Shown: positions 46,663 through 56,233 of the stretch, in pieces | Position numbering within the stretch: the first letter of the stretch is position 1 | Layout of the letters: each line of letters begins with the position of its first letter | From: Chitinophaga pendula | GTDB taxonomy: Bacteria > Bacteroidota > Bacteroidia > Chitinophagales > Chitinophagaceae | DNA: 64,000 bases | Direction of reading: 5' to 3' | NCBI RefSeq assembly: GCF_020386615.1 | Contig: NZ_CP077769.1 | Location: forward strand, 3,534,001 to 3,598,000 | Program-made: the position numbers and the translations under genes | Notes under the pieces: generated by a model | The model's database searches: none | The model's input: the letters and a program-made list of their open reading frames with translations, nothing else | What the model was told of the DNA's origin: nothing

Positions 46663-49348
46663 CACCTCCTTCACGCACTTCGAACTGGTAACGCCCGGCC
46701 GGTATAGTATAACGGTGATCCTTATCCGTTGCAATCCCCTTGCCCGCCAGAGATACCTTGCCCGCCGGGAAATACACAGTTGCATAGCTACCCGCCGGCA
46801 CACTCACTTCATATATTATACGTTGCCCCTGCCGCTTCCAAGTAGATCGGATCTCTCCATAAGGCCCCATATGCCTGGCTTCAAAGTGTGCAAGCCCCTT
46901 CACAAAATGAGGTTTCAGCAACACATGCCGGAAACCTGGCGCCGCACTATCGGGTAGTATCCCGCCAATACCCTTGTACAACCAGGCATTGATATCTCCG
47001 AACATAATATGGTTCAGCGATATATCCTGCATAGCAGCAATATTCCAGTTCTCATACAACGTGGTAGCACCATTCTCTATCCACCATCCCCACGAGGGAT
47101 AAGTACGTTGTGCAGCTACCTGATAGGCGATATCCGCATAACCATTCTCACTTAGCGCATTCAGTACCGCCCTCGCTCCGAGTATCCCCACATCCAGGTG
47201 AAAACTGTCAGCTGCCACCCGGCTGGCCAGCAAAGCAGCCGTTTTCGCCTTCAGGGCCGCAGGCACGATCCCCCAAAACAAGGGCACACTTAACTCCGTC
47301 TGCCATCCCTTACCATATCTCCCTGTAGCCGTATCTAAATACTTCCGGTTAATAGCATCCCTGATTTTCTCACTGAGCGCCTGGTATTTCACCGCATCCG
47401 CACTCTTACCCAGTAATTCTGCCGCCAGGGCCAACACCCTGGTGTCTGCAAAATAATAGGAGGAAGAAGTCAGCTCCACCGGAGACACCGATTTTACCGG
47501 TACCCAGTCCCCTAATCCCCAAGCAGTCAACCCGGCAGGACTGAGGTCCGTAATATGATCCACATACCGTTTGATATGATCATAACAGGCTGCCAGCAAG
47601 GTGGTATCTCCGTAAAACAGGTACACATTCCAGGGGATCAAAGCGATCGTACTGGTCCAGTCAGGTCCATTAGCCCACTGATACCCCCAGCCACTGGTGG
47701 GGATAATAGCGGGCAATACTCCATTCGCCTGCTGCTCATCTCGATGGTCCGCCAGCCATTTCTCATACACCGTAATAGCATCAAAGCCATACAAGCCCGT
47801 CTCCACCGCTATATGTGCATCTCCCGTCCAGCCGTTCTTCTCCCGCTGCGGACAATCCGTCGGATAGCCGAACAAGTTAGCCAGATAGCTGTTGTTAGTA
47901 GCTGCCCATATCTTATTGATGACAGGATTCGAACTGGAGATATAGCCACTAACCCCCACATCGCTGTGCCATTCCCTGCCCTCCAGACTTTCCCGGGTCA
48001 ACCGCAAAGGATGCGAGGCACTCACCTCCACATACTGAAAACCTTTATAGTTAAAACGGGGCATAAATTCCTCCTCTCCCTTACCTCGTAAGATGAACAG
48101 GTCGGTTTGAAAAGGATCTGACTGATCCGTAGGCCGGTAATGTGCATCAATATTCGACTGATCTACATGCCCGTCTTTACGCAACCGCTCTCCGTGTTTC
48201 AGCCGGACCACCGTACCAGCAGGCCCCGACACCCGCAGGTGGCTCACACCGGCAATATTCCGGCCCAGGTCAAACAGATAAGTGGTATCATTCAGCGCCT
48301 GCATCCTCACACTGGGTATCCGTGCTATTTCCCGTATAGGTGTCATCGCCTGCGATACGATCTGCTGGGCTGGCGCCGCCCTCACCATAGACGGCCGCCA
48401 GCTGCTGTCATTGAAGCCAGCAGTACTCCAACCCTCCTGCTCCTTGCGGGCATCATAATGCTCGCCGGTATAAATACTGTTAAATATGACAGGACTCAAT
48501 GACGTCTTCCAATGCTCGTTTGTAGAGAGGGTCTCCACACTGCCGTCCATATAGGTGATGCGCAGGTCCATACAAAAGACGGGGCGATTACGCCAGGGTG
48601 CCCGGTGAAAATACCATACTGCCGTCGACTGGTGATTGTACCAGCCATTACCCAATAACACGCCTATCGCATTATCGCCGGCTTGCAGCGCCGCGGTCAC
48701 ATCATGTGTCAGGTATAGCACCCGCCGGTCATACCGGGTATACATAGGGTCCAGGCGGTGATCGCCGATACGCTGCCCGTTAATATACAGCTCATAGAGT
48801 CCGCCTACAGCGATGTAAGCCCGTGCCGATTTTATCGCCTTCCGCGCAGCAAAAGTGTTCCGGAAATAAGGCGCCGGGCGCAGCTGGATATCATTCCCAT
48901 CACTGATCCAGGCCCCCTTCCAATGATGGCTACCCATCATACCAGTTTCGAAATGCCCCATCCTGGCGGTACCAGGATGACCGTCCTTATCCCATACAGC
49001 TACCCGCCAGTAATACCGGGTAAAAGGTGCCAATGCCTTACCGGCATAAGTCACCAGCTGTGCAGCCCCTTCCACCCGGCCGCTCTCCCAATGGTCGCCA
49101 TGACCGCCGGCCACCGCCACCGTATCAATACCCACCACAATCGAATAAGCCTGCTGCAGAGCGCCATTCCTGTCATCCGACAGCTGCCACGACAAACGGG
49201 GATGTTCAGCGTCGATCCCCAGCGGATCCGTCAGCTGCTCACATCGCAACCGCACAGGCTGCAGCTGCTGACCGGAGGCGCGCAAAGCCGAGAGATACAA
49301 CAAGCATAAAATAAAAGGAATATGAACTAGATGCAAACGTGGTCTCAT
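46655..49348 (-). CDS. GH78-family alpha-L-rhamnosidase, exported
   Basis: 897 aa from the ATG at 49348 (a GTG two codons earlier opens the frame). A signal peptide ends near ALRASGQQ. The domain order follows bacterial rhamnosidases: N-terminal beta-sandwich (ARAYIAVGGLYELYINGQRI), second sandwich, then the alpha6/alpha6 barrel with PTDCPQREKNGWTGDAHIAV, whose acidic residues are catalytic, and a C-terminal beta domain (APGFRHVLLKPHFV). It removes terminal alpha-L-rhamnose from plant or bacterial glycans. No rhamnose catabolic genes lie nearby. Convergent 8-base overlap with the DUF72 gene. Confidence 0.94.
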   Translation of the reverse strand: MRPRLHLVHIPFILCLLYLSALRASGQQLQPVRLRCEQLTDPLGIDAEHPRLSWQLSDDRNGALQQAYSIVVGIDTVAVAGGHGDHWESGRVEGAAQLVTYAGKALAPFTRYYWRVAVWDKDGHPGTARMGHFETGMMGSHHWKGAWISDGNDIQLRPAPYFRNTFAARKAIKSARAYIAVGGLYELYINGQRIGDHRLDPMYTRYDRRVLYLTHDVTAALQAGDNAIGVLLGNGWYNHQSTAVWYFHRAPWRNRPVFCMDLRITYMDGSVETLSTNEHWKTSLSPVIFNSIYTGEHYDARKEQEGWSTAGFNDSSWRPSMVRAAPAQQIVSQAMTPIREIARIPSVRMQALNDTTYLFDLGRNIAGVSHLRVSGPAGTVVRLKHGERLRKDGHVDQSNIDAHYRPTDQSDPFQTDLFILRGKGEEEFMPRFNYKGFQYVEVSASHPLRLTRESLEGREWHSDVGVSGYISSSNPVINKIWAATNNSYLANLFGYPTDCPQREKNGWTGDAHIAVETGLYGFDAITVYEKWLADHRDEQQANGVLPAIIPTSGWGYQWANGPDWTSTIALIPWNVYLFYGDTTLLAACYDHIKRYVDHITDLSPAGLTAWGLGDWVPVKSVSPVELTSSSYYFADTRVLALAAELLGKSADAVKYQALSEKIRDAINRKYLDTATGRYGKGWQTELSVPLFWGIVPAALKAKTAALLASRVAADSFHLDVGILGARAVLNALSENGYADIAYQVAAQRTYPSWGWWIENGATTLYENWNIAAMQDISLNHIMFGDINAWLYKGIGGILPDSAAPGFRHVLLKPHFVKGLAHFEARHMGPYGEIRSTWKRQGQRIIYEVSVPAGSYATVYFPAGKVSLAGKGIATDKDHRYTIPAGRYQFEVREGGVI

Positions 49349-49505
49349 CCGCACAAGTTAATGACCAGCCTGCATACTTACAACCGCTATTACACATCAG
49401 GTAAACACACCAGAAGCCCGCGGGACGCCTAACAGGCGCTTTTGCTATGACTTACGGCTATTAAATGTTAATTTCGCGCACCACCTCAATAGATTATTGA
49501 TCCAT

Positions 49506-52445
49506 ATGATACGCGAAAAGTTAAGTCAGCTGGCCAGGAATTTAACAGGCACTCTCTATACAGATGATACCATGCGTACCCTGTACGCCACCGATGCATC
49601 TGCCTATCGTGAAATGCCCCTGGCAGTGGCCATCCCGCAAACGGAAGAAGATATCAGATTGCTGATCCGTTTTGCAGACGAAAACAATACCTCGCTGATC
49701 CCACGTACCGCAGGTACCTCCCTTGCCGGACAGGTAGTAGGAAATGGTATCGTAGTAGACGTATCCAAAGCCTTTACCAAAATACTGGAGATCAATACCG
49801 ACGAACATTGGGTACGCGTACAACCAGGCGTAATACGCGACGAACTCAATATGTTCCTCAAACCATATGGTTACTACTTCGGTCCTGAAACCTCCACTGC
49901 CAACCGCGCCATGATCGGTGGCATGGTAGGCAATAACTCCTGCGGCTCCAACTCCGTAGTATATGGCAGCACCCGCGAACACCTGCTCGAAGTAAAAGGA
50001 TTCCTGAGCGACGGCGCGGCCGTTACCTTCAACAGTATCGATACCGAAGAGTTCCACCGTCGCTGCGAAAAAAACGACGACAGCTTGGAGACACAGTTAT
50101 ACCGGCATATACGCAGTACCCTCAGCCTGCATACCAACCAGGAGGAGATACGCCGCGAATTTCCCAAACCCACCATCAACCGCCGCAATACCGGGTACGC
50201 CGTCGATCTGCTGCTGGAAACAGCGCCCTTTACAGCAGGTGGCGACAACTTCAACTTCTGTAAACTGATCGCCGGCTCAGAAGGCACCCTGGCCTTCATC
50301 ACAGAGATCAAGCTCAACGTATCTCCCTTACCACCCAAAGAAACAGGCCTGCTCTGCATACACTTTAACAGTATCGACGAATCCCTCCGTGCCAACGTGA
50401 TCGCCATGCAGTACCTGCCTAGTGCAAGTGAGCTGATAGATCATTATATATTGGAGTGTACAAAAGATAATATCGAACAGCGTAAAAACCGCTTCTTCGT
50501 TCAGGGAGATCCGGGCGCTATCCTAGTCATAGAATTCTGCCGCGATAACCGCGATGCTATCTCCGAAATCGCCGGCCGCCTCGAACAAGAGCTCCGCAAT
50601 GCCGGCCTGGGATACCATTTTCCCCTACTATTCGGTGAAGACACCAAAAAGATATGGGCACTGCGCAAAGCCGGCCTCGGCCTCCTCAGCAACCTCCCCG
50701 GCGACGAAAAAGCCGTACCCGTTATCGAAGACACCGCCGTAACAGTAGAAGACCTCCCGGCATATATCCGGGATTTCAACGATATACTCAAGAAATATGG
50801 ATTATATTCCGTACACTACGCCCATGCCGGCAGCGGAGAGATCCATCTCCGTCCTATTATCAACCTGAAAACCAACGAAGGCAATGCACTCTTCCGCTCC
50901 ATCGCAGAAGAAATAGCGACCCTCGTTAAAAAATACCAGGGCTCTCTCAGCGGTGAACATGGCGATGGCCGCCTTCGCGGAGAATTCATCCGCCAGATGG
51001 TAGGCGACAAAAACTACGAACTACTCCGGCAACTTAAATACACCTGGGACCCGAAAGGTATCTTCAATCCCAACAAGATCGTAGACACCCCGTCCATGAA
51101 CAGCATGTTGCGTTATGAACCGGGTAAACAAGCACCGAAGATCAACACCATCTTCCACTTCCCGGAACAAACCATCTTACAGCATGCCGAACAATGTAAT
51201 GGCTCCGGCGATTGCCGTAAAACACAGCTGAGCGGCGGTACCATGTGTCCCAGCTATATGGCCACCCGCAGTGAAAAAGATACCACACGCGCCAGGGCCA
51301 ATATCCTCCGCGAATTCCTGACCAACAGCCATAAAGAGAATCGCTTCGATCATCAGGAGATCTATGACGTGCTGGATCTCTGCCTGGCCTGTAAAGGCTG
51401 TAAGTCCGAATGCCCCTCCAATGTCGATATGGCCAAGCTCAAAATGGAATTCCTGCAGCACTACCACGACGCGAACGGTGTACCTTTCCGTGCACACCTC
51501 ATCAGCAACTTCTCCAAAATGTCCGGGCTCGCATCTATCACACCCGGCTTATACAATTGGCTCGTAGATACGCCCGCCACCGCCAACCTGATCAAAAAGA
51601 TCTCCGGCTTCGCACTAAATCGCTCCATGCCACATCTGTACAAAACAACACTACGGCAATGGTTCCAGAAGCAATGGCCTAAAGAACGCGGCCCGGTATC
51701 AAAGGATAGTAAACCCGTATACCTCTTCTGCGATGAGTTCACCAACTATAACGATACCGAGATAGGCATCAAAGCAGTACGACTGCTGCATCGACTGGGA
51801 TTCGAAGTTAAAATGGTAGCACATCCGGAGAGCGCCCGCGCCTATATGTCTAAAGGATTGCTGCGTAAAGCCCGCAACTATGCAGAAGAAAACGTACGCA
51901 TCTTCAGTCAGCTGGTCAGCGAAGAAGTACCCCTCCTGGGCGTAGAACCCTCCGCCATCCTGAGCTTCCGCGACGAATATCCCGACCTGGTAAGAGAAGA
52001 TCTACGCACATCGGCCCAACAGCTGGCGCGTAATGTATACCTGATAGATGAATACCTGTCCATAGCAGCAGAAAAAGGATACATCCAACAAGATCAGTTC
52101 AGCTCAGCAACACGACATATCAAATTACACGGGCATTGCCAGCAAAAAGCACTATCTTCCGCATTACACAGCAAAAAGATATTATCCCTGCCTAAAAACT
52201 ATACCGTAGAAGTGATCGCATCCGGATGCTGTGGAATGGCAGGCTCATTCGGCTATGAAAAAGAACACTACGACATCTCCATGCAGATTGGTGAATTAGT
52301 ATTGTTCCCCGCCGTAAGGGCCGCTGCTGACGACACGATCATCGCTGCCCCCGGCACCAGCTGCCGTCACCAGGTAAAAGATGGCACCGGCCGTCATGCT
52401 TTACATCCGGTAGAGATACTGCTGGATGCATTGTCTGAACAGTAG
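49506..52445 (+). CDS. FAD-binding and 4Fe-4S oxidoreductase, D-lactate/2-hydroxyacid dehydrogenase type
   Basis: 979 aa from the ATG at 49506 (a TTG three codons earlier is also in frame). It fuses three modules. The N-terminal FAD_binding_4 domain has IPRTAGTSLAGQVVGNGIVV and MIGGMVGNNSCGSNS. The FAD-oxidase C domain ends in GSLSGEHGDGRLRGEF and FNPNKIVD. The C-terminal Fe-S part has CLACKGCKSECPSNVDMAK and a CCG domain with ASGCCGMAGSFGYE. It should oxidise D-lactate or a similar 2-hydroxyacid and pass electrons to quinone. The SPFH gene starts 40 bases after its stop on the same strand. Confidence 0.92.
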   Translation: MIREKLSQLARNLTGTLYTDDTMRTLYATDASAYREMPLAVAIPQTEEDIRLLIRFADENNTSLIPRTAGTSLAGQVVGNGIVVDVSKAFTKILEINTDEHWVRVQPGVIRDELNMFLKPYGYYFGPETSTANRAMIGGMVGNNSCGSNSVVYGSTREHLLEVKGFLSDGAAVTFNSIDTEEFHRRCEKNDDSLETQLYRHIRSTLSLHTNQEEIRREFPKPTINRRNTGYAVDLLLETAPFTAGGDNFNFCKLIAGSEGTLAFITEIKLNVSPLPPKETGLLCIHFNSIDESLRANVIAMQYLPSASELIDHYILECTKDNIEQRKNRFFVQGDPGAILVIEFCRDNRDAISEIAGRLEQELRNAGLGYHFPLLFGEDTKKIWALRKAGLGLLSNLPGDEKAVPVIEDTAVTVEDLPAYIRDFNDILKKYGLYSVHYAHAGSGEIHLRPIINLKTNEGNALFRSIAEEIATLVKKYQGSLSGEHGDGRLRGEFIRQMVGDKNYELLRQLKYTWDPKGIFNPNKIVDTPSMNSMLRYEPGKQAPKINTIFHFPEQTILQHAEQCNGSGDCRKTQLSGGTMCPSYMATRSEKDTTRARANILREFLTNSHKENRFDHQEIYDVLDLCLACKGCKSECPSNVDMAKLKMEFLQHYHDANGVPFRAHLISNFSKMSGLASITPGLYNWLVDTPATANLIKKISGFALNRSMPHLYKTTLRQWFQKQWPKERGPVSKDSKPVYLFCDEFTNYNDTEIGIKAVRLLHRLGFEVKMVAHPESARAYMSKGLLRKARNYAEENVRIFSQLVSEEVPLLGVEPSAILSFRDEYPDLVREDLRTSAQQLARNVYLIDEYLSIAAEKGYIQQDQFSSATRHIKLHGHCQQKALSSALHSKKILSLPKNYTVEVIASGCCGMAGSFGYEKEHYDISMQIGELVLFPAVRAAADDTIIAAPGTSCRHQVKDGTGRHALHPVEILLDALSEQ

Positions 52446-52485
52446 CCTTACACCTGCCCATTTGTCTGAAACCATTACATTGACC

Positions 52486-53271
52486 ATGATAAAAAAACTC
52501 CTCATTGGCGTAGCAGTATTTCTTGCGCTCATTATACTGTATCTCACTTGTAGCACCCGCATCGACGCCGGTCATGAAGGTATACTCGTAAAACTATACG
52601 GCTCCGGCAAAGGGGTACAAGACATCTCCCTGGTCACCGGCCGCGTGTTCTTCAACCCACTCACAGAGTCCGTGTACGAATTCCCTACGTTCGTTCAGAC
52701 TGCCGACTATGAACCGTTCTCTGTCAATGCCCGCGATGGAAGTCTCTTCTCTGTAGACCCTACCATCACCTTCCGGGTACGCCCCGGAAAAAGCCCGGAG
52801 ATCTTCCGCAAATACCGGAAGAACATCAACTCCATCACCAGCACAACACTATACAACTACGTACGCGACGCCTTCCGCATACAGTTCAATAAATACACCA
52901 CCGACAGCATGATCAGCAATCGCGAAAGCTTTGAAAATGCCGTACAGCAACAGCTCAACAACGAACTGACCCGGGAAGGTTTCGAACTCGAACAACTCAC
53001 CTCCGGCATCAGCTACCCACAAAGCATCACAGAAGCGATCAATGCGAAAAACACAGCAGTACAAAGAGCTATCCAAATGGAAAATGAGCTCCGCGTAACA
53101 GAAGCCAACGCCAAAAAAATGATCGTACAGGCCGAAGCCGAAGCAAAGGCCAACCAGCTACGCCAGCAATCACTCACACCACTGCTGATCCAACAACAGT
53201 TCATCGAAAAATGGGATGGAAAAACACCACTCTATGGCAGCTCCCCCATTTTCTTTAAGAACGCACCGTAA
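52486..53271 (+). CDS. SPFH/prohibitin-family membrane protein
   Basis: 261 aa from the ATG at 52486; the open frame before it overlaps the upstream gene and is rejected. One N-terminal membrane anchor (LLIGVAVFLALIILYLTC) is followed by the SPFH domain (DAGHEGILVKLYGSGKG, SVDPTITFRVRPG) and a helical region rich in Ala/Glu (AEAEAKANQLRQQS) for oligomerisation. Prohibitin-like proteins form membrane rings that organise protein quality control. It is probably co-transcribed with the dehydrogenase. A 19-bp terminator follows. Confidence 0.88.
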   Translation: MIKKLLIGVAVFLALIILYLTCSTRIDAGHEGILVKLYGSGKGVQDISLVTGRVFFNPLTESVYEFPTFVQTADYEPFSVNARDGSLFSVDPTITFRVRPGKSPEIFRKYRKNINSITSTTLYNYVRDAFRIQFNKYTTDSMISNRESFENAVQQQLNNELTREGFELEQLTSGISYPQSITEAINAKNTAVQRAIQMENELRVTEANAKKMIVQAEAEAKANQLRQQSLTPLLIQQQFIEKWDGKTPLYGSSPIFFKNAP

Positions 53272-53286
53272 GTGGTTAATACATAT

Positions 53287-53330
53287 AACAAAGAGGGAGA
53301 GATGTAATGCAACATCTCTCCCTCTTTGTT
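53287..53330. terminator. Bidirectional terminator between the SPFH gene and inositol oxygenase
   Basis: Perfect 19-bp stem (AACAAAGAGGGAGAGATGT and its complement) with a 6-base loop, 15 bases after the SPFH stop and 14 bases before the convergent stop at 53345. One of the longest stems in the window. Confidence 0.88.
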
Positions 53331-53344
53331 ATGAACAATTATTA

Positions 53345-54235
53345 CTACAACTGCACAGTCGCCGGCAGGTACTTCGCGATCAGGTCTTCATAATAAGACC
53401 TCAGCTCTGATACTACAGGCGGCTTGGGACTTTTGGAATAGAGATCATAAGGATTAAATTTCTTGACCCATTCAAACATTTGATGGTCATGCTCACTCAT
53501 CAGGTGATTATAAGCATGCTCCCGGTGCTGTGAATAGAATGAATGATAACGGATCATATACAAAGCCGGTTCCGGCAGATAATCTTTCGTGATCTGATAC
53601 AGGTATTCATCATGTCCCCACGACATCTGCACTTTATCCAGTCCGCAATGAGGAGAATAGATGCCATACTCTGTATTATAACGTTCATCACGGCTATCGG
53701 GATTCAATGCAAAGAATTCCGGATATACGATCTTGTCAGAGAATTTACATCCTACCGGGAAAGTATCCCCAACCACGGCCCACTGAGGCTCGCCAAACAG
53801 GCAAAGCACCTTTCCCATATCATGGATAAAGCCGGTTAGTACGAACCAGTCCGGATGGCCATCCGCACGAATGGATTCCGCCGTTTGCAACAGGTGTTGC
53901 AGTTGATCCAGTTCTATGTCGGGGTCGGAATCATCCACCAGGGTGTTCAGGAATTCCATCGCCTCCCATACCGGCAGGTCTTTCCGGTTGAATTGTAAAA
54001 ACGCCCGCTTTTTCTCCTGCACAAAGTCATAAGTCTGATATTGATGGTTCAGCCGGTAAAACTCACGTACCGTATCCCGGCCAGGATTATCGTAGTTGCG
54101 GAACTCTTCTTTACTCTTGGCAGGACTATCCTGCTCCGGATAACGCGCCAATACATCGTCTTCCCATTGTTCTATGCTTTGCAATGGATTGATTTCTTCC
54201 TGCGAAAAGTTGTTTGCCTGTTTCATAAAATGCAT
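53345..54235 (-). CDS. Inositol oxygenase (MIOX)
   Basis: 296 aa; an ATG at 54226 is an alternative start. It converts myo-inositol and O2 to D-glucuronate with a di-iron centre. Iron-ligand motifs are present: FIHDMGKVL, MSWGHDEYLY, RYHSFYSQHREH and KFNPYDLYSK, together with EFYRLNHQYQTYDFV at the N-terminus. The sequence is very close to the eukaryotic-type MIOX, which also occurs in Bacteroidota. It lies 165 bases downstream of an SSS symporter on the same strand, so the pair probably imports and oxidises inositol. Glucuronate catabolic genes are not in the window. Confidence 0.95.
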   Translation of the reverse strand: MHFMKQANNFSQEEINPLQSIEQWEDDVLARYPEQDSPAKSKEEFRNYDNPGRDTVREFYRLNHQYQTYDFVQEKKRAFLQFNRKDLPVWEAMEFLNTLVDDSDPDIELDQLQHLLQTAESIRADGHPDWFVLTGFIHDMGKVLCLFGEPQWAVVGDTFPVGCKFSDKIVYPEFFALNPDSRDERYNTEYGIYSPHCGLDKVQMSWGHDEYLYQITKDYLPEPALYMIRYHSFYSQHREHAYNHLMSEHDHQMFEWVKKFNPYDLYSKSPKPPVVSELRSYYEDLIAKYLPATVQL

Positions 54236-54285
54236 TTGAGTACCTGGTAATAATTTTGTTGATCGTCTGATAAGGGAAAGGACTT

Positions 54286-54318
54286 TAGCTACCTGCCACT
54301 GGTGGCAACCGGTAGCTA
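54286..54318 (-). other. Hairpin between symporter and inositol oxygenase genes
   Basis: Stem TAGCTACC / GGTAGCTA continued by TGCCA / TGGCA. It lies in the 165-base gap of the SSS-MIOX pair; no strong T-run, so it may be an attenuator or processing site. Confidence 0.4.
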
Positions 54319-54400
54319 TATGGTTTGGAATTTGCCTCGTGGAATTACACGGAATTTACGTTTTTCTGACGGCATATCCGATTTTATTTTACAGGTGGCG

Positions 54401-56032
54401 CTACCAGAACACCGTATACAGTGCGGTCAGAATCCCCATAATAATGACAGCTCCCACCACAAATGCAGGTGGACAGCGGAACATAGTAGTGTCCACCTGG
54501 ATGATACGCGGCTGTTCCTTACTGCGTTTATCCAGTAAGGAGATCAATACCATCAGCACCGCCAGGATGCCAAATACGATGGACATGCGATCCAGGAAGG
54601 GATAGTCGGGAAAACGGCCGGCCGTCCACTGCGGCAGGAATTTCAATATCGTACTCAACGGGATCGTCAGCAATGCAGCAGTCAGGGCCGCAGCAGACGT
54701 AGCGCGCTTCCAGAAAAAACCCAATAGGAAAATGATCAACACACCCGGAGAAATAAAGCCCACATATTCCTGGATGAACTGATAAGCCTGATCCAGCTGC
54801 CGCAATGCAGGCGCCACCAGGCAGGCAATCGCCATAGAGATGATCACCGTCCACCGTCCGGCTCGTACCAGCTCCCGTTCAGAAGCCGATTTATGAAAAT
54901 ACTTATGATAGATATCCAGCGAAAAGATCGTAGAGATACTATTCGCCTTTCCCGCCAGCGAGGCAACAATAGCCGCTGTCAGGGCTGCAAAAGCCAGTCC
55001 TTTTAACCCCGGAGGCAACAGGTTGAGCAGCGTCGGGTACGCATTGTCCGGGTGCACGTTCCCTACCGCATCCGTCATCTCCGCTGCAAACAATCCATTC
55101 TTGTACAACACATACGCCGTAATCCCCGGCAACACAGCAATCACCGGTATCAGCAGTTTCAGGAATGCGGCAAAGAGGATACCGTTGCGGGCCGTCTTCA
55201 GATCGGCACCTAACGCCCGTTGCGTAATATATTGGTTACATCCCCAGTAGTTCAGGTTGTTGATCCACATACCGCCTATCAATACTGACAACCCGGGCAA
55301 GTCCTTATAATAAGGATGATCCGAAGAAAAGATCATATGAAAATGAGCATCCGCTTTTTCGCGTACCAGCTTCAGCCCCTGCCATGCGTCACGCCCCATG
55401 CCGAAATGCTCCGACAGCAGGTTCAAAGCCAGGTAAGTAGTGACCAGTCCTCCTAATATCAGCACAAACACCTGCACGACATCCGTATAGCCGATCACTT
55501 TCATGCCTCCTAACGTCACCACTACAGAAAAGACCGCCAGCCCGATGATACATGCCGTAAAACTGATCCCCGAGATCGCGGAGATCGCCAAGGCTCCCAG
55601 GTATATGATGGAAGTCAGGTTAACAAAAACATATACCAGCAACCAGAATACCGCCATGATGGTACTCACAGTAGGACTATAACGCTCACGCAGGAACTGT
55701 GGCATCGTATATATCCTGTTCTTCAGGTATACCGGGATAAAAAATACCGCCACGATGATCAGTGTAGCTGCTGCCATCCATTCATAGGTAGAAATAGCCA
55801 GGCCTAATGCAAAACCCGAGCCCGACATCCCGATAAAGTGTTCGGCAGAGATATTGGAAGCAATCAGAGAAGCGCCTATCGCCCACCAGGTAAGTGATCC
55901 CTCTGCCAGGAAAAAATCTTTGGTACTGGTCTCAATAGCACGCTTACGCTTGTAGATATAATAACCATAAGTCACTACCCCCACAAAATAAACTAAGAAT
56001 ACCAGGTAGTCGGTCCAATGCAAGTGATTCAT
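54401..56032 (-). CDS. Sodium/solute symporter (SSS family), probably for myo-inositol
   Basis: 543 aa, 14 or so hydrophobic segments. The N-terminus has TDYLVFLVYFVGVVTYGYY and STKDFFLAEGSLTWWAIGAS, and the Na-site region LIASNISAEHFIGMSGSGFA is typical of SGLT-type transporters. NNLNYWGCNQYITQR is the conserved sugar-site segment. It couples Na+ influx to uptake of a sugar or polyol. Substrate inferred as myo-inositol only from the adjacent MIOX gene on the same strand. Confidence 0.9.
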   Translation of the reverse strand: MNHLHWTDYLVFLVYFVGVVTYGYYIYKRKRAIETSTKDFFLAEGSLTWWAIGASLIASNISAEHFIGMSGSGFALGLAISTYEWMAAATLIIVAVFFIPVYLKNRIYTMPQFLRERYSPTVSTIMAVFWLLVYVFVNLTSIIYLGALAISAISGISFTACIIGLAVFSVVVTLGGMKVIGYTDVVQVFVLILGGLVTTYLALNLLSEHFGMGRDAWQGLKLVREKADAHFHMIFSSDHPYYKDLPGLSVLIGGMWINNLNYWGCNQYITQRALGADLKTARNGILFAAFLKLLIPVIAVLPGITAYVLYKNGLFAAEMTDAVGNVHPDNAYPTLLNLLPPGLKGLAFAALTAAIVASLAGKANSISTIFSLDIYHKYFHKSASERELVRAGRWTVIISMAIACLVAPALRQLDQAYQFIQEYVGFISPGVLIIFLLGFFWKRATSAAALTAALLTIPLSTILKFLPQWTAGRFPDYPFLDRMSIVFGILAVLMVLISLLDKRSKEQPRIIQVDTTMFRCPPAFVVGAVIIMGILTALYTVFW

Positions 56033-56233
56033 GAAAGGTAGTTTTGAGCAGATAATAAGGAGTGGAAAAATGTACAGTGGTGTGTAGTCGCCTTGTTTAT
56101 AGTAGGCATAACGTGGTCATTAAACATAGATCAGTATAAAATAACGTGGAATAACAGGCCGATCATCACGAACTAGGATAATCAGCAGGGTTAACTTAAT
56201 AAAAAGGTTTGACTTATGCAAGTATTTCGGCTG

